Shown piece after piece: positions 50,695 to 61,670 of a DNA stretch of 64,000 nt (its first letter is position 1; each line of letters opens with the position of its first letter). The notes beneath the pieces were generated by a model. It saw only the letters and a list, made by a program, of their open reading frames with translations. It searched no databases and had not been told where the DNA came from. Made by a program: the position numbers and the translations under genes. Origin of the DNA: Morchella semilibera (taxonomy: Eukaryota; Ascomycota; Pezizomycetes; Pezizales; Morchellaceae); assembly GCA_009192285.1 (NCBI GenBank), contig CM018604.1, positions 3,038,001-3,102,000 on the forward strand, read 5' to 3'.

Positions 50695-51085
50695 GGATAC
50701 GCTAGGTTCGGGGTATTGGAATGATTGGCAGGACTGGGATTACTGTAAGCTGGGAGGTGGAGGTGAGTCAGAATAGGTTCTATGGGTTTCTGTTACATGA
50801 AGTGTGAGTCATGGTCGGGGTTACGCGGGGTTATGAGTCAGGCTTGGCTCGGGAATGGCGGATATATAAGGGAGGCAAAGGTGCCTACTCCTGTACTTTC
50901 TTTCTTTTCCTTTTCTCTTCACGCAACATCTTCTGTATCTACATATCAATCTATTATAGTCTCTATTATATACTAGTGACTATCGCCGCCTCTTTATTTT
51001 CTATTATATACCTCCCCCTCTTGGAGGTATCGCTGTCACTATTACGCACCCTGCAGAACGAAGCTACACCCCTGATGCTCCCTTG
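50695..51085 (+). repeat. Solo LTR-H in element G RNase H
   Basis: Starts near TGGATACGCTAGG and ends near GATGCTCCC. Core GGTTCTATGGGTTTCTGTTACATG resembles LTR-E, with three TGAGTCA sites (50764-50770, 50805-50811, 50834-50840) before TATATAAG (50863). Borders are approximate; no clear duplication found. Confidence 0.6.
50764..50870 (+). promoter_or_regulatory. LTR-H promoter with three TGAGTCA sites and TATA
   Basis: Three exact TGAGTCA sites within 77 bp, the last ending 22 bp upstream of TATATAAG. Confidence 0.55.
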
Positions 51086-51625
51086 AAACTTCTTCAACAA
51101 GGTGTCGAATCTTCCTGATGGTCCAGACCAGGCATGCAATCTCCAGCTATGTGGGCCAATAGTTTTTCTCGTGTTTATTTAACTTCTTAGATATGTAGCA
51201 AATAGGTTTCTCTAAAGAGCGGTCGTGTTTGCATTCCGCCACTTCTGCTACCGTTAACTTTCCAATTTTGTGCTGAAGAAGTTAACTGACTGTAACTCCG
51301 TAACCCCATTCCTTAGATGCATCAAGGTTGATGAAGAGTAGGACCCTTCGGTCAAAATGTATCAAGGTAGCACTGCCAGAAAGTGTCTCCTGTAATAGCT
51401 TGAAAGATTCCGCCGGTGCTCTGGTTGGAGTAATTCCTTTAGTGGTTGACGCAAACATTCCGCTCACTTTTCCCGCTTTTGGAGCCGGTTTTAAAAGGTA
51501 GGTTTTCAATTCCTCTAAAGATCCTACTAAAGTTGCGTAGTATGGGATATGAGGTTGATAGGATCCTATCATTCCGATGAATGTTTCTAGGGAGCTTAGC
51601 GTGGTTGGGAACACCATGTCGCGAG

Positions 51626-52255
51626 TGTGATGGAGTAACCCGACACAAAGTAGAAGATGACAATGATGATGCAGAAGAACTCGAGGGGCATAGCCTACGC
51701 GACGAGGAGACCGACGAAGACAGCAGCAACACCAGGAAGGCACAAGCAGAGGTACCGGCAAAGGCAAAGGCAAGGGCAAGGGCACAAGGGCGCATGGCAG
51801 AGAGAGTGAGGACGGATGGACCTCAACGGGAATGATGAGAGATACTATAAGGTTTCCTCGAACGAGGACAAGATTTTGAGGGCAAGGAACTATGGCTTGG
51901 GAATAGGAGTATATTCCTATATATCAAAATAACAGGAAGACGAGACAGAGAGAAAAGAAAGAAAGAACTCAGAAAAACATTTATATCCGCTATTTAATAC
52001 CTCTCCTTCACCAGTCCGCTATGACTCGATCATCAGCTCATAGAAACTCATAGAAATCCATCGCATCCACATCTTATATTCCTCCCGACCATCTTGGCTA
52101 TTTACATTACAAATCCATCACACCATCGAACTTCCTAGAATCCAATGACGACGCCCCCTCCTTAACTCACCCCTTCCCCGTTTATCATTACCCTAGCAAT
52201 CATAACAGCGCTTCGACTACCGAACCCTCGGGACCGATGCCAAGATGCCGGAACA
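51626..52255 (-). repeat. Solo LTR-B, inverted, in element G RT
   Basis: TGTGATGGAGTAACCC...GATGCCGGAACA on plus, TSD GCGAG/GCGAA (51621-51625, 52256-52260). Confidence 0.87.
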
Positions 52256-52641
52256 GCGAATCACCTTTGTCTTCTCTTCAATAGTCGAGAGCCCAAACCT
52301 ATCCATGAAATGGCCCAAGACCTTGACCCCGTAGTACCCGACATGATACTTTGAGGCTGTAAGATAAATTGAGGCCTGAGAAAGGACCTCCAAGACGGCA
52401 TTCAAGTGTTGCATGTGCATTTCAAAATTCTCGCTAAAGATAATGATATCATCGATGAAACATCTAGCGTATGCTTTATGGGATCTTAGCAACTTTCCAT
52501 ATATCTCTGCATATGGGCCGGAGAGTTCTTATATCCAATAAGTGTAACTGTGAACACTTTCTGTCCACGATGTGTGACTACCGTTGTTAGCCACCTAGAG
52601 TCCCTTGCAAGGCATCTTTGCAGGAACGCCTGGGACAAATC

Positions 52642-53270
52642 TGTAACGGAGTAGCCCGATGCAAAGAAGAAGATGACAATGATGACGCAGAAAGACTCGG
52701 GGAGCAGAGGCTACGCAACGAGGAGACCGAGAAAGACAAGGGCAACACCTGGCAGGCACAAGCACAGGCACCGGCAAAGGCAAAGGCAAGGGCAAAGGCA
52801 CAGGAGTGCAAGGCGAGGGAAGTGAGGACCGGATGGACCTCAACGAGAACAACGAGAGGTACTATGGATTTCCTCGTAGAGGACAGAGTTTTAGATACGA
52901 GAAGCTATGGCTTGGGAATAGGACTAGATTCCTATGTATTGAAATAACAGGAAGACGAGACAGAGAGAAAAGAAAGAAAGAACTAAGGAAAACATCCATC
53001 TCCACTATTTAACATCCCTCCCTCTCCAGTCCGATATAACTCATATATCAGCCCATAGAACCTCATAGAAATCCGTCACACCCACACTGCATATTCCTCC
53101 CCACCATCTTTTCTATTTACATTACCAATCCATCACGCCATCGAACCTCTCAGAACCTAATGACGACACCCCCTCCTCAGCGTACCTCCTCCTCGCTTAA
53201 CATTATCCCAGCAACCACGACAGCGCTTCCACTACCGAACCCTCGAGACTGATGCCAAGATGCCGGGACA
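52642..53270 (-). repeat. Solo LTR-B, inverted, in element G RT
   Basis: TGTAACGGAGTAGCCC...GATGCCGGGACA on plus, perfect TSD AAATC (52637-52641, 53271-53275). Confidence 0.9.
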
Positions 53271-53560
53271 AAATCAAGAGTGGTGATCCAATCTTTTCCT
53301 CTGACGCATGCGATGATATCGTCCTGGCGAGGAAGTGGATACGGGTCGCCCCATGAGCTCTGGTTTAGTCCGTGAATATCAACTACCACTCTTCCTGACC
53401 CTTTGTTCCAAACCACAAATACCGGTCATCCAACGGGTCCTCCAGTCCCCCAATCCATTTTACCCTCTTCATGCATCCTATCAAACGTTAGATCAATCAC
53501 CTCTTTATCCTTCTCCGATACTCTATAAGAACGCCTAGAATCAAATTTGGCCTCCGGTTT

Positions 53561-55600
53561 TAGAGTAATGACCATTCAATCTTCCTCAGGTTCATCCACG
53601 ACCGATCCTAAATCTTCAAATACCGAGCTGTGTTTTGAGGTAATGGAGTTCAGTGATGCAAGCTGAGCTGGAGTGATTCTGTCATCCTCATTGAAATTAA
53701 CTGAAACAACGCCGTACTTGGATTTGCGTTGTGTGTCGATGTGATGAGATGAGTAGATGAAGTGTCCTTTAGACAAAGCAGAGTTAAAAGTTATGGGAAG
53801 GGTACTAGGACTCAGAGACGTCGTAGGTGTGGGCTCATTATCCCACTCTCCGCTTTCTCAACATTCTGACAGGCCAGGGAATGCCTTGAGATGAAGGCGA
53901 ATATGATTGGAAACTGGACCAAACTCGTCTATGAAGCCTATCCGTGTGTTCTTGTTGATTTTGATTTGGTTGGAGATGCGATTGTGATAAATTACCGCCG
54001 AGAAATGAGAGTCCACCACGAGCCTAGTAAAACCACCGCAGGAGGCCAGAAAGACGGTTGCTTTGGTATACCTGGGCGTGAACTCGTAATCCCTTCCTGA
54101 TTCCAATGGCTCGTACTTAAATGGAATGAACCTCTTGGTCCAGGGGGCAATATGCATGTCCCTAATAGTTTTCACAGCTCTGTGAACCACCTGTCTCCCC
54201 TTGGGAGTGACACGCAAGGTTGCTTCCATGGATTCACACTCTCCCAAGATAACCTTCTTATTTGTTGTGTCGATGGTAATTTTCTCTGGTACAATTATAT
54301 CTGTCCCAATGAGGATCTTGCATCCCAATGTGGGAACGAGGTGGAATTCCCAATTGATCTGAGCGATAGGTTCATCACCTACCACATTTCTTTCCGGAAG
54401 ACTCAATTGCAACAAAAGGTACTGACTGGAGGCGTGAACTGCATCCCCTAGACCTCTAACCTTACTAGGGTGTCGCACCGGACTACCAGAGTAGTACTGT
54501 GAAGAGCTCAAAGTCCAAAACGCTAACTGCAAAGGCAGAAAGGAACGGGGTCACTTCAGTCTAAACGTAACTAGAATCTCCGCGGCCCGATGCTAGTCCG
54601 ACGAGTATAGAAAGTTGTTTTAACTGAGGTAATGCTAACACGAATATTGGTTCAGGTAGATATTTTCAAGGATCACTAAGAGCGTATAGAATAGAGGTAA
54701 TAGATTTATATCGTTAAGACTCTTTCTTCGTCGATGATGATTTCAACAAAGTCGGAGAATGACACTGTATTTATATTTCGCGCAAATGTCACGCGGACTA
54801 AGAACTATTATTACAACAAGTATGTGGGAGACCCAGGAGAACCTGATAATCGCCAAGGAAACCAAACACCAACGCCAACGTTCCCAACGCCTTTTAAATC
54901 CCTCATGTTACATCGCGCTACTGCATGCACTCAGTTTTTCGTCAGCGGGAAAGTGCCGGAGTCAGCCTACCTGATAACTCCTTAGTACCGGGTCTCGACC
55001 TCACTCGGCACCTCTTTCCCTGCATCGTTATCTATCACTAAAGAGCATGGCTCAATATTAGGACTGTCCCGATTAGGTACCGGAGGTGTCGGGTAGTCTT
55101 ACCTTTCCATGAGAAGTCACCAGCGTCAGCTTTCTCAAAACCTTCGCCGTTTAATCAGTTTTGGTCTGATTGATCCCAAACTTGAACTGCTGCCCCCTCA
55201 TATACCCACCGGTGTCCTGAGTGGCTGTGCCGGCGCTTTGACGCTTCGGGGGTTATTTTCGGGGTCAAAAACGTATTTTTAACTAGTGATTCCGCAACTC
55301 TGCAATCTGGCCCATACTGGCACCACTGTACCTCTCTGGGGCACCAATTGGGAGTTCAGTAGCATAGAGAGTCTTTGTTGGTCTTCCTGTCTCCAAATCC
55401 CGTAACAAACCTTTACTGCACTGGGACGATTAAGGATAGCCGCGTCTGGAAGGGTTTCCTTTATCCATGTTGCGTCGATGAGACTGACCCCACATCTGGT
55501 ATCCAAACATACCCAAATATCTTCACCTTCAGGAACGGTCCAGACTGCCAATTCCAGGAAGTTGTAATCCCAGAAGGCATACCCGTTTCCTGGGATTCTG
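53561..55600 (-). pseudogene. Element G protease and protease-RT linker
   Basis: VCLDTRCGVSLIDATW (about 55490-55520) is a retroviral-type protease active site with Arg where DTG has Gly. After LTR-F the frame continues KVRGLGDAVHASSQYLLLQL, NWEFHLVPTLGCKILIGTDII (flap-like) and a linker to the RT. IGTDI is typical of this protease family. Confidence 0.7.
54464..55407. repeat. Solo LTR-F, copy 3
   Basis: TACTAGGGTGTCGCACC...CCCGTAACA, perfect TSD AACCT (54459-54463, 55408-55412). Longest copy, 944 bp. Confidence 0.9.
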
Positions 55601-55889
55601 GGGGCCTTAGATGGAATGACACTGGGTATGCCGTGCTCAGCGGCATATACTTCCAGGCCCTTTTGCTCGGCCCACCAATTGGTTCGCTGTTAGCATGGGG
55701 AAAACCACAAGTGTTTGAATGATTGGTTTCTGATGGGAGCCAGGAAATCACAGGTCATGCAAATGAAATGTAGATCGGAATTTCCATGATGAATTGTGAA
55801 AACGGGTTCCAATTGTAGTTGTCTACTATGTGGTGAAGGGGTAGGTAGCTTTACCGAAGCTCCTTGTGACGGGGGGATGCCACCACATT

Positions 55890-57704
55890 CTAGAGCTTGC
55901 TGAAGATGGCCACAATCAACCTATTCTTCATTTTTTGCCGTTTCTGAACAAAAAAGCGCGTAGTCGTCCATAGTTCCCTGGGATACCATAAAGAAACCGT
56001 CCATTGTGTTCTGGTGGTCAAGATCATACTCTGGATCACCAGTAGAGTCAACTGTAAAAAGTGCTTGTGCGTAACTCCCAAGAGTTCCTCTTGGTTTTGT
56101 AGTATACTGATCTCTCTGCATGCATATTGAATCGTAATGCTGTCCGCCACAAAATCTGCACAGTCGTTTTGGTACCCCAGGTTTGTAAATTTGGCCCAAG
56201 GAGTGCCCCTGGTTTGTACCATTAGTAGCGTTAGGTCCTATAGGTGGGAAAGAATGACTAGCGTTTAATTGAGGTCGATGGTTCGGCGGTGGGCCCGGCT
56301 GAGAAGTCTTAGGTGGGGAGGGATTCTGCGTGCGTTCCTGTCTCACAGCGAATTAAGCCACCTGCATAACTCTACGTTCTTGCTCCATGAAGCTATCACG
56401 TAGGTTTTCTTCACAACATCTCAGTTCCAAAAGGAGGTATTGAACTGTATCGTCCTCTCTAGGTGTAGGTAGTGCTCTCCTAATCTCACTGTCCAGCTTA
56501 TGCCACGCAAAGTTTATCTTCTGGGCATCTCCTCCCAAACCAGCATCTATAGCAAGAGACATCATATCCATGAACCAAACTGATATGGATTCTCCTTTCC
56601 CAAGGTTAAAGGTGGTGTACGTCGTAGATGTTGAGATGATTTTCTTTATTACTTCAGCCCCTGAAAGCTTGAAGTTAAGAATAGTGATCTCTCCATCTGT
56701 CGCATCTTTCACTGATGTCGCTTTTGAGGTCGATCTTTGCTTGTTCGAGGAGGATATCATTATACCAAGCAAACAGTGCCCCTTTAAGGCAGTTGTGAAT
56801 ATTATTCCTTACTACCTCTTGCCCCAAATGAGGTATCTGGTTGACGAAGCGAGAGACAAAGGCATTGACATCCCTGAAGACTCTTCCCTTTTCCTTAAAA
56901 TCGACGTAGTGACCAGGGCCATTACTTGCGGGCATATCTGGCCAGAAGTAGCCGGCATCACTGATCTTCCAGTATCTCCTAGTATCGTTCTCTTGCAACT
57001 GTCTCTGTGGAGGAGCGCATGTAGGGGCAAAGGAGAAATTAGGGGAGGGAATAGGAATTCCGGGAGTTATGGAATTTCTTTCTACCCTTCCCGCACGGAG
57101 GAAAGAGGCTGGGAGTCTCTCCATCGTAGCTGGGGCGGTGGCGGGCAGATTGGGGTCTCTGAGTTTTCTTAAGGTGTCGATAAGACCTTCGATTTCGATA
57201 GCAGATAGGGTGGACAGTTGGGCTTCCGATGGAATTGGGCATCTTACTTCTCCGAGATTGAGCCTCCCGATCTCACAAGTGATCTTAATGTTTTTGAAAT
57301 CCATGGTACCGTCCGGGTCATTTTCTAAGGGTAAAGTGGTTCGCTTAGAAGATTCCGCTTCGGGAATAGGAATTCTACTTCTCTTTCCTAGGGAGGAACC
57401 AGATCTAGTCCTCCCTTCCCCTCTTCCGGATATTCGTGGGGAACTTGAAGGTGATCTTGGACTCGATTGAAACTTTTGTGGTATTCAATGGGGTAGAAGT
57501 AATCCTGTCTGCAAGGGTTCTCTTTGGTGGGGCTTCTTGCTTATCCTGAGCAAAGTGTTTGATGACCACTGCAGCTGCAGCAGCGGCTGCGGCAGAAGCA
57601 ATCTGAGAGACTAGCTCAATGGATTTCTTGTCCAATGCAGCAGGCTCTAGCTTGTCTACAGATGTCGTAGGTTTTTCTTGGATGACCGGTGATGAATAAG
57701 AAGT
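55890..57704 (-). pseudogene. Element G Gag
   Basis: N-terminal part MDKKSIELVSQIASAAAAAAAAV (57570-57635), basic/charged spacer, then GYFWPDMPASNGPGHYVDFKEKGRVFRDVNAFVSRF (Gag core, about 56850-56970), ALFAWYNDIL, and a zinc knuckle CRFCGGQHYDSIC (56110-56160; spacing CX2CX3HX4C). Frameshifts near 57330 and 56690 and TGA/TAA stops near 56350 separate the parts. Confidence 0.75.
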
Positions 57705-57917
57705 TTTAGACGCGTCAGGGAACGTGATTCGTTTTCACAACGCGTTATTTGATTTCTTCAGATGATATGCAGCCCTCTGTCGCTTACCAGGGCGTGTCAT
57801 CAAAGGAAGGCTTCCTCCGGTTTTAATTACCCAAGGTACACGATGAAAAGGGTGGGTGTCTGACGACGGAAATAATGTAATGGTGAAGACTTTGCTTCCA
57901 AAATTTTTTTTATAGTA

Positions 57918-58102
57918 ACAGATGTTTCTACCACCGTGATATGCGTATGATAAGATGATTTTATTAAGGGGTAGCCAGGCCGTCTCGCGTTAAGACCAAC
58001 TGCATACACAGGTGGATAAGCGGGAAGTTGGTCAACGAGTCATATGACGGGGCGTAAGCTTATTCAGCCAGCAGTCATTGGGTGATTAGTCACCGTAACA
58101 CT
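57918..58102 (-). repeat. 5' LTR-G (diverged)
   Basis: Minus-strand start TGTTACGGTGAC at 58102; shares the 58-bp core with 47310-47472. Inner end approximate. Confidence 0.5.
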
Positions 58103-58914
58103 AAACCAGGCCCAAAACGTCGTCGCAAGGACTTCGGGGACGACGATTTGAAAAAAACCCTAAGCCTATGCCATTTTGTAGAGTGCTCATATGAATATTT
58201 ATGCGTCCATATCACCGTGTACGGATACACATATGTATATGTATCTTAATAAAACCTTCCCCCAATGGTAGCTCCGCTGGTCACTTGTGGTCAGAGCTTT
58301 CCGCTTTGGAGTTTGGCGACGATACTTGTAGTACTGATGGATCTAGCAGTGCGTTTTCAGACAAGGGCATATGAATGTGTATGAATTCATATGAATGCAT
58401 GTGCATTAATACATGTACTACACTAGAAATCACCGCCGTACACTTGGTGTCGTCGCTTGCGCATTGGCGACGACGATACATGAATTTATTCAGAAAATGG
58501 CACTCATATGAATGTATATGCACTCGTATACATACTTACGCATTATTATAGTATAATCACGGGGGTGAAATTACTACGGGACTTAGTGACGAATACTGGG
58601 TTAAACTGGTATTGGAGGAAGACTACATGTATTTATTCAGAAAATGGCTCTCACATAAATGTATATGCGCTCGTATGAATGCATACATACGCATTATTAC
58701 AGTATAAAGGGCGGGTGTGAAATCACTACGGAATTCAGTGACGAATACTGAATTAAACCGGCATTGGAGGAAGACTACATGCACTATACCAATACTGTAT
58801 TCTTACCGTATTAGCGGGAATAATGAAGCCTTGATTTTTTGTAGTGTATACGTATAGAATACCATGTATGCATGTATTGGTTACATGTATTAATGTATGA
58901 TTTCTACATCTATA

Positions 58915-59056
58915 CAGTAACAGAAAGGCCGTGTGATTACTACGGTATTCCCGCCAATATAAGAATACGATAATTGGTAGAGCACTCTCGCCGCATTACT
59001 ACATGTAGCGTATTGACTGGAATACCGTAGTGGTCCCATCCCTCTTTTTAGTACTG
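58915..59056. mobile_element. TA-flanked MITE, 142 bp
   Basis: CAGTAACAGAAAGG...CACTACGGTATTCC at one end, GGAATACCGTAGTGG...TTTTTAGTACTG at the other, flanked by TA. CAGT ends and TA duplication are Tc1/mariner-like. Confidence 0.65.
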
Positions 59057-59148
59057 TACATGTATGCATACATTGTATTGAATATGTGCATTCATATGAA
59101 GTAATACACATACTACATGTAACGTGTATGTACATACATGTACATGTA

Positions 59149-59548
59149 CAGTACCAAAAAGAGGGGTGGAATCACTACGGTATTCTCGTTGGTACGCTAG
59201 CATTGCGATAAGAATACGGTATTTGTACAGTACTCTTCCTCTAATGCTGATTTAATTCGGTATTTGTCACTAAATTCCGTAGTCCTATGGTAGTGATTTC
59301 ACCCCATTTTTTCATGCTGTACACGTACTAGGTGTATGCAGTCCTTATAGTCTCTTTCTGTACGATTGTGTTCACTACAGCATGAAAAAATAGGGTGAAA
59401 TCACTACCATAGGACTACGGAATTTAGTGACAAATGCCGAATTAAATCAGCATTAGAGGAAGAGTACTGTACAAATACCGTATTCTTACCGCAATGCTAG
59501 TGTACCAACGAGAATACTGTAGTGACCCCACCCTTCTTTTTAGTACTG
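59149..59548. mobile_element. 400-bp foldback MITE, near-complete palindrome
   Basis: Left arm 59149-59323 and right arm about 59375-59548 are inverted copies (CAGTACCAAAAAGAGGGG.../...CCCTTCTTTTTAGTACTG), separated by about 50 bp, flanked by TA (59147-59148, 59549-59550). The single-stranded form or its transcript would make a stem of about 170 bp. No coding capacity. Confidence 0.8.
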
Positions 59549-60050
59549 TAGTCAGTAAACTACATGTAACCAATCTATTGTGCATCAATGCATGCAAGTG
59601 AGATTTGGTGATGTACGGAAATATCGACTTGTAGTATATATGTATACATGTATACATGTAGGTCTTCATATGAAGTCGCATGAAAAAATGGGGTGAAATC
59701 ACTACCAAGACCGTATTCTTACCGTATTGCTAGTGATCCCACCCCTCCTTTTGGTACTGTAGTATTGGTACAATACATGTATCTACTGAGTGAATCCACT
59801 TACCTATGGCATGTAGTGTACTCGATATACTCTACGTGTATATGAAGTATACATAGGTCAATGAATGACATACGTACAGGTATCTATATGTTATTACATG
59901 TAAGTTGGTGACATCATGGTTAATATCAAAACCTTTGACGCGTCGATCGCGCGAGTTACTCCAAACCTTACTAACGTACAAACTTTTGACTTTCATCTAG
60001 CAGCTTCATCTAGCAGCTTCACAACCTACTTTGAATTCACCTTTTGACAT

Positions 60051-61307
60051 GGTAACTGCACGCTCCAAGGGCAAGATCTCTGACCGAAAGTCTAGGCGGG
60101 AGCGTGATGTTAGGTATAAAGAGAAGCACCTAGAGAAGACAAAAGCTAGCAAGCATTTTTCGAGGATTAAAGGTCAAGTCCATAAAGAATTCACGAAAGA
60201 GCACCAAGATGTAATGCCAAAGCTGCTGGAGCGTCCTCACGAGCCTATATGTAACTTGCTTAAGGTTTCGGGCAATCGCTATTGGCTACTAGAGGAGCAT
60301 TTGCAATTGTTTGCTGGGCGAAGAGAAAAGATCTATCTATACCTGGGACAATGGCAATAAGGTGCGCGTAGCACAGCTGTTTTAGTCAACGGATAAGTAC
60401 GGATGCTTACTATATCAGATACTTCTCGAGCACTACGAAGCCTTTCACGATCGCGGGAAAAGTCGCGGGAAAGGTCACGGGAAAGGTCGCGGGAAAGCCC
60501 CACCATCTGATTCTGGATGCTCTCAACGTACTCCTCTTACGAGATCTACATTCGAACGAGATTCCGAGGATGGCGACGAATGGGATTCCTTCTTGCTATA
60601 TAATCAAGCCCTTATCCAGCACTATTTCGAGGTTCAGGGGTGGGACACAGCTCGAGAGAGCTACAAACGAAAGTTGGACCTTTGGGAGGAATGTAAACCG
60701 ACTGACGATCAAATTCTATCTGAAGCACACTTCAGATATCGGAAGAAATGGAGGTCTATATACAGCTCCAGCGGAGTTACTCAGCTCCCAATCAGGAGCA
60801 AAGGGGCTGTTGACGATAGGTATCCCTACCCAGACCTCAAATCACTCTCAGGACGTATCATCACTATGAAGGAAGAGCTTCACAGAATTATAAATGGTAC
60901 CACAGAGTGCCCTAGATTAAAACAAGCTATCCATGAAGTCTGGCTTTGGACACGAGGCACACAGGAGATGGATTGCAATGGAATGGATCTCTCGCATGCA
61001 GGATACTATGGTTCAAGAGGTTTCGTTACCACCCTAGATTCTAGGGATCAAATCGGTAACTAATGAGTTCTAAGGTGCTTCGAAAATCCCAACGATTCTC
61101 AACACGCATGTCAAAGACCTACATCCTCCGGAGGGTACACAGACCTGCCTAAAACTACTACAATACGTGATAGTCCCGGAGGTGGCGATCCGTCTGATAA
61201 TGGAAGATAATGGTGTGGATTATAACCAAGCTTCGATTATTTGGGCAGAGAGCAAAGAGTCTGGTCCTGTTGACGACGATGGCATATACTATAGTAATTC
61301 TGATTGA
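60051..61307 (+). pseudogene. RTC4-like-domain protein gene, eroded
   Basis: Basic N-terminus (MVTARSKGKISDRKSRRERD), then in another frame NKVRVAQLF, TAG, STDKYGCLLYQILLEHYEAFHDRG, an RGKG-type repeat, and a long stretch containing LKSLSGRIITMKEELHRIINGTT and HAGYYGSRGF. The end (61103-61307) reads LLQYVIVPEVAIRLIMEDNGVDYNQASIIWAESKESGP. GYYGxRG followed by VPExAxRLIxED and a closing ExSxxxG is the pattern I recall for RTC4-like domains (yeast Rtc4, restriction of telomere capping). Frame changes near 60350 and 61060 and one TAG indicate decay or unrecognised introns. Confidence 0.55.
60457..60506 (+). repeat. 12-bp coding tandem repeat (RGKG type)
   Basis: Four units of TCGCGGGAAAGG with minor changes (one CAC for CGC) encode RGKS-RGKG-HGKG-RGKA in the RTC4-like frame. 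Confidence 0.8.
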
Positions 61308-61670
61308 ACGCGGATAGTGGATCCCGGAGTATAAAGTTCCTAACCATATCCTACTATCAATACAGTTTTAGCTACACGAGCACCTGAACAGAAAGTCCTG
61401 CACCTCTTATTGCCTAAAACAGCTAGAATTTCTGTTCAACATGTCCGAGTTTCTGTTCAACTGGCGTAGGTAAGACTCTCTAATAGAGTACTACGCTGTA
61501 CATGTGCTTATGCATGCAAGATTTCCAATATTACTACTTCCGGATAATGTCTGTGCTCAATTAAGGTAGAATACGTATATACTCGTGCTCATATAAAATA
61601 AGAGCTGGAGTTTCACTCAATCGTTAGAGCACTCAATCGTTAGAGCACTCAATTGTTAGAGCACACTACG
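61308..61670. other. Intergenic region; 16-bp tandem repeat at its right end
   Basis: CACTCAATCGTTAGAG occurs three times in tandem at about 61616-61663 immediately upstream of the next ATG (61671); third unit CACTCAATTGTTAGAG. No other feature. Confidence 0.6.

Larger units (their letters stand above)
51086..53560 (-). pseudogene. Element G reverse transcriptase region
   Basis: Minus-strand pieces in order: VVVDIHGLNQSSWGDPYPLPRQ and DWITTLDF (53280-53416), FIDDIIIFSENF catalytic box (about 52440), KVIR|DMVFPTTLSSLETFIGMIGSY across the LTR-B insertion, and INLDASKEWGYGV (51282-51340). Continuity across both LTR-B copies is exact once the duplications are removed. Confidence 0.8.
47310..58102 (-). 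mobile_element. Element G: old Ty3/gypsy element of a different lineage with five solo-LTR insertions
   Basis: Minus-strand order from 58102: LTR-G, gag (55890-57704), protease/RT/RNase H/integrase/chromodomain (47825-55600), LTR-G (47310-47472). Purine tract AGAGGGGGGGAAC (minus strand) precedes the 3' LTR. Insertions: LTR-F copy 2 (48932-49862), LTR-H (about 50695-51085), LTR-B (51626-52255), LTR-B (52642-53270), LTR-F copy 3 (54464-55407). Without insertions it is about 7.3 kb. Confidence 0.8.
58103..60030. repeat. AT-rich region of TA-flanked MITEs and TATG/CATATG-rich sequence
   Basis: No genes. Many ATACATGTAT/CATATGAA words; two MITEs (58915-59056, 59149-59548), a shorter relative (about 59679-59758), and two tandem related blocks (58479-58631 and 58626-58783) sharing ATTTATTCAGAAAATGGC and GTGAAATCACTACGG. 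Confidence 0.6.
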
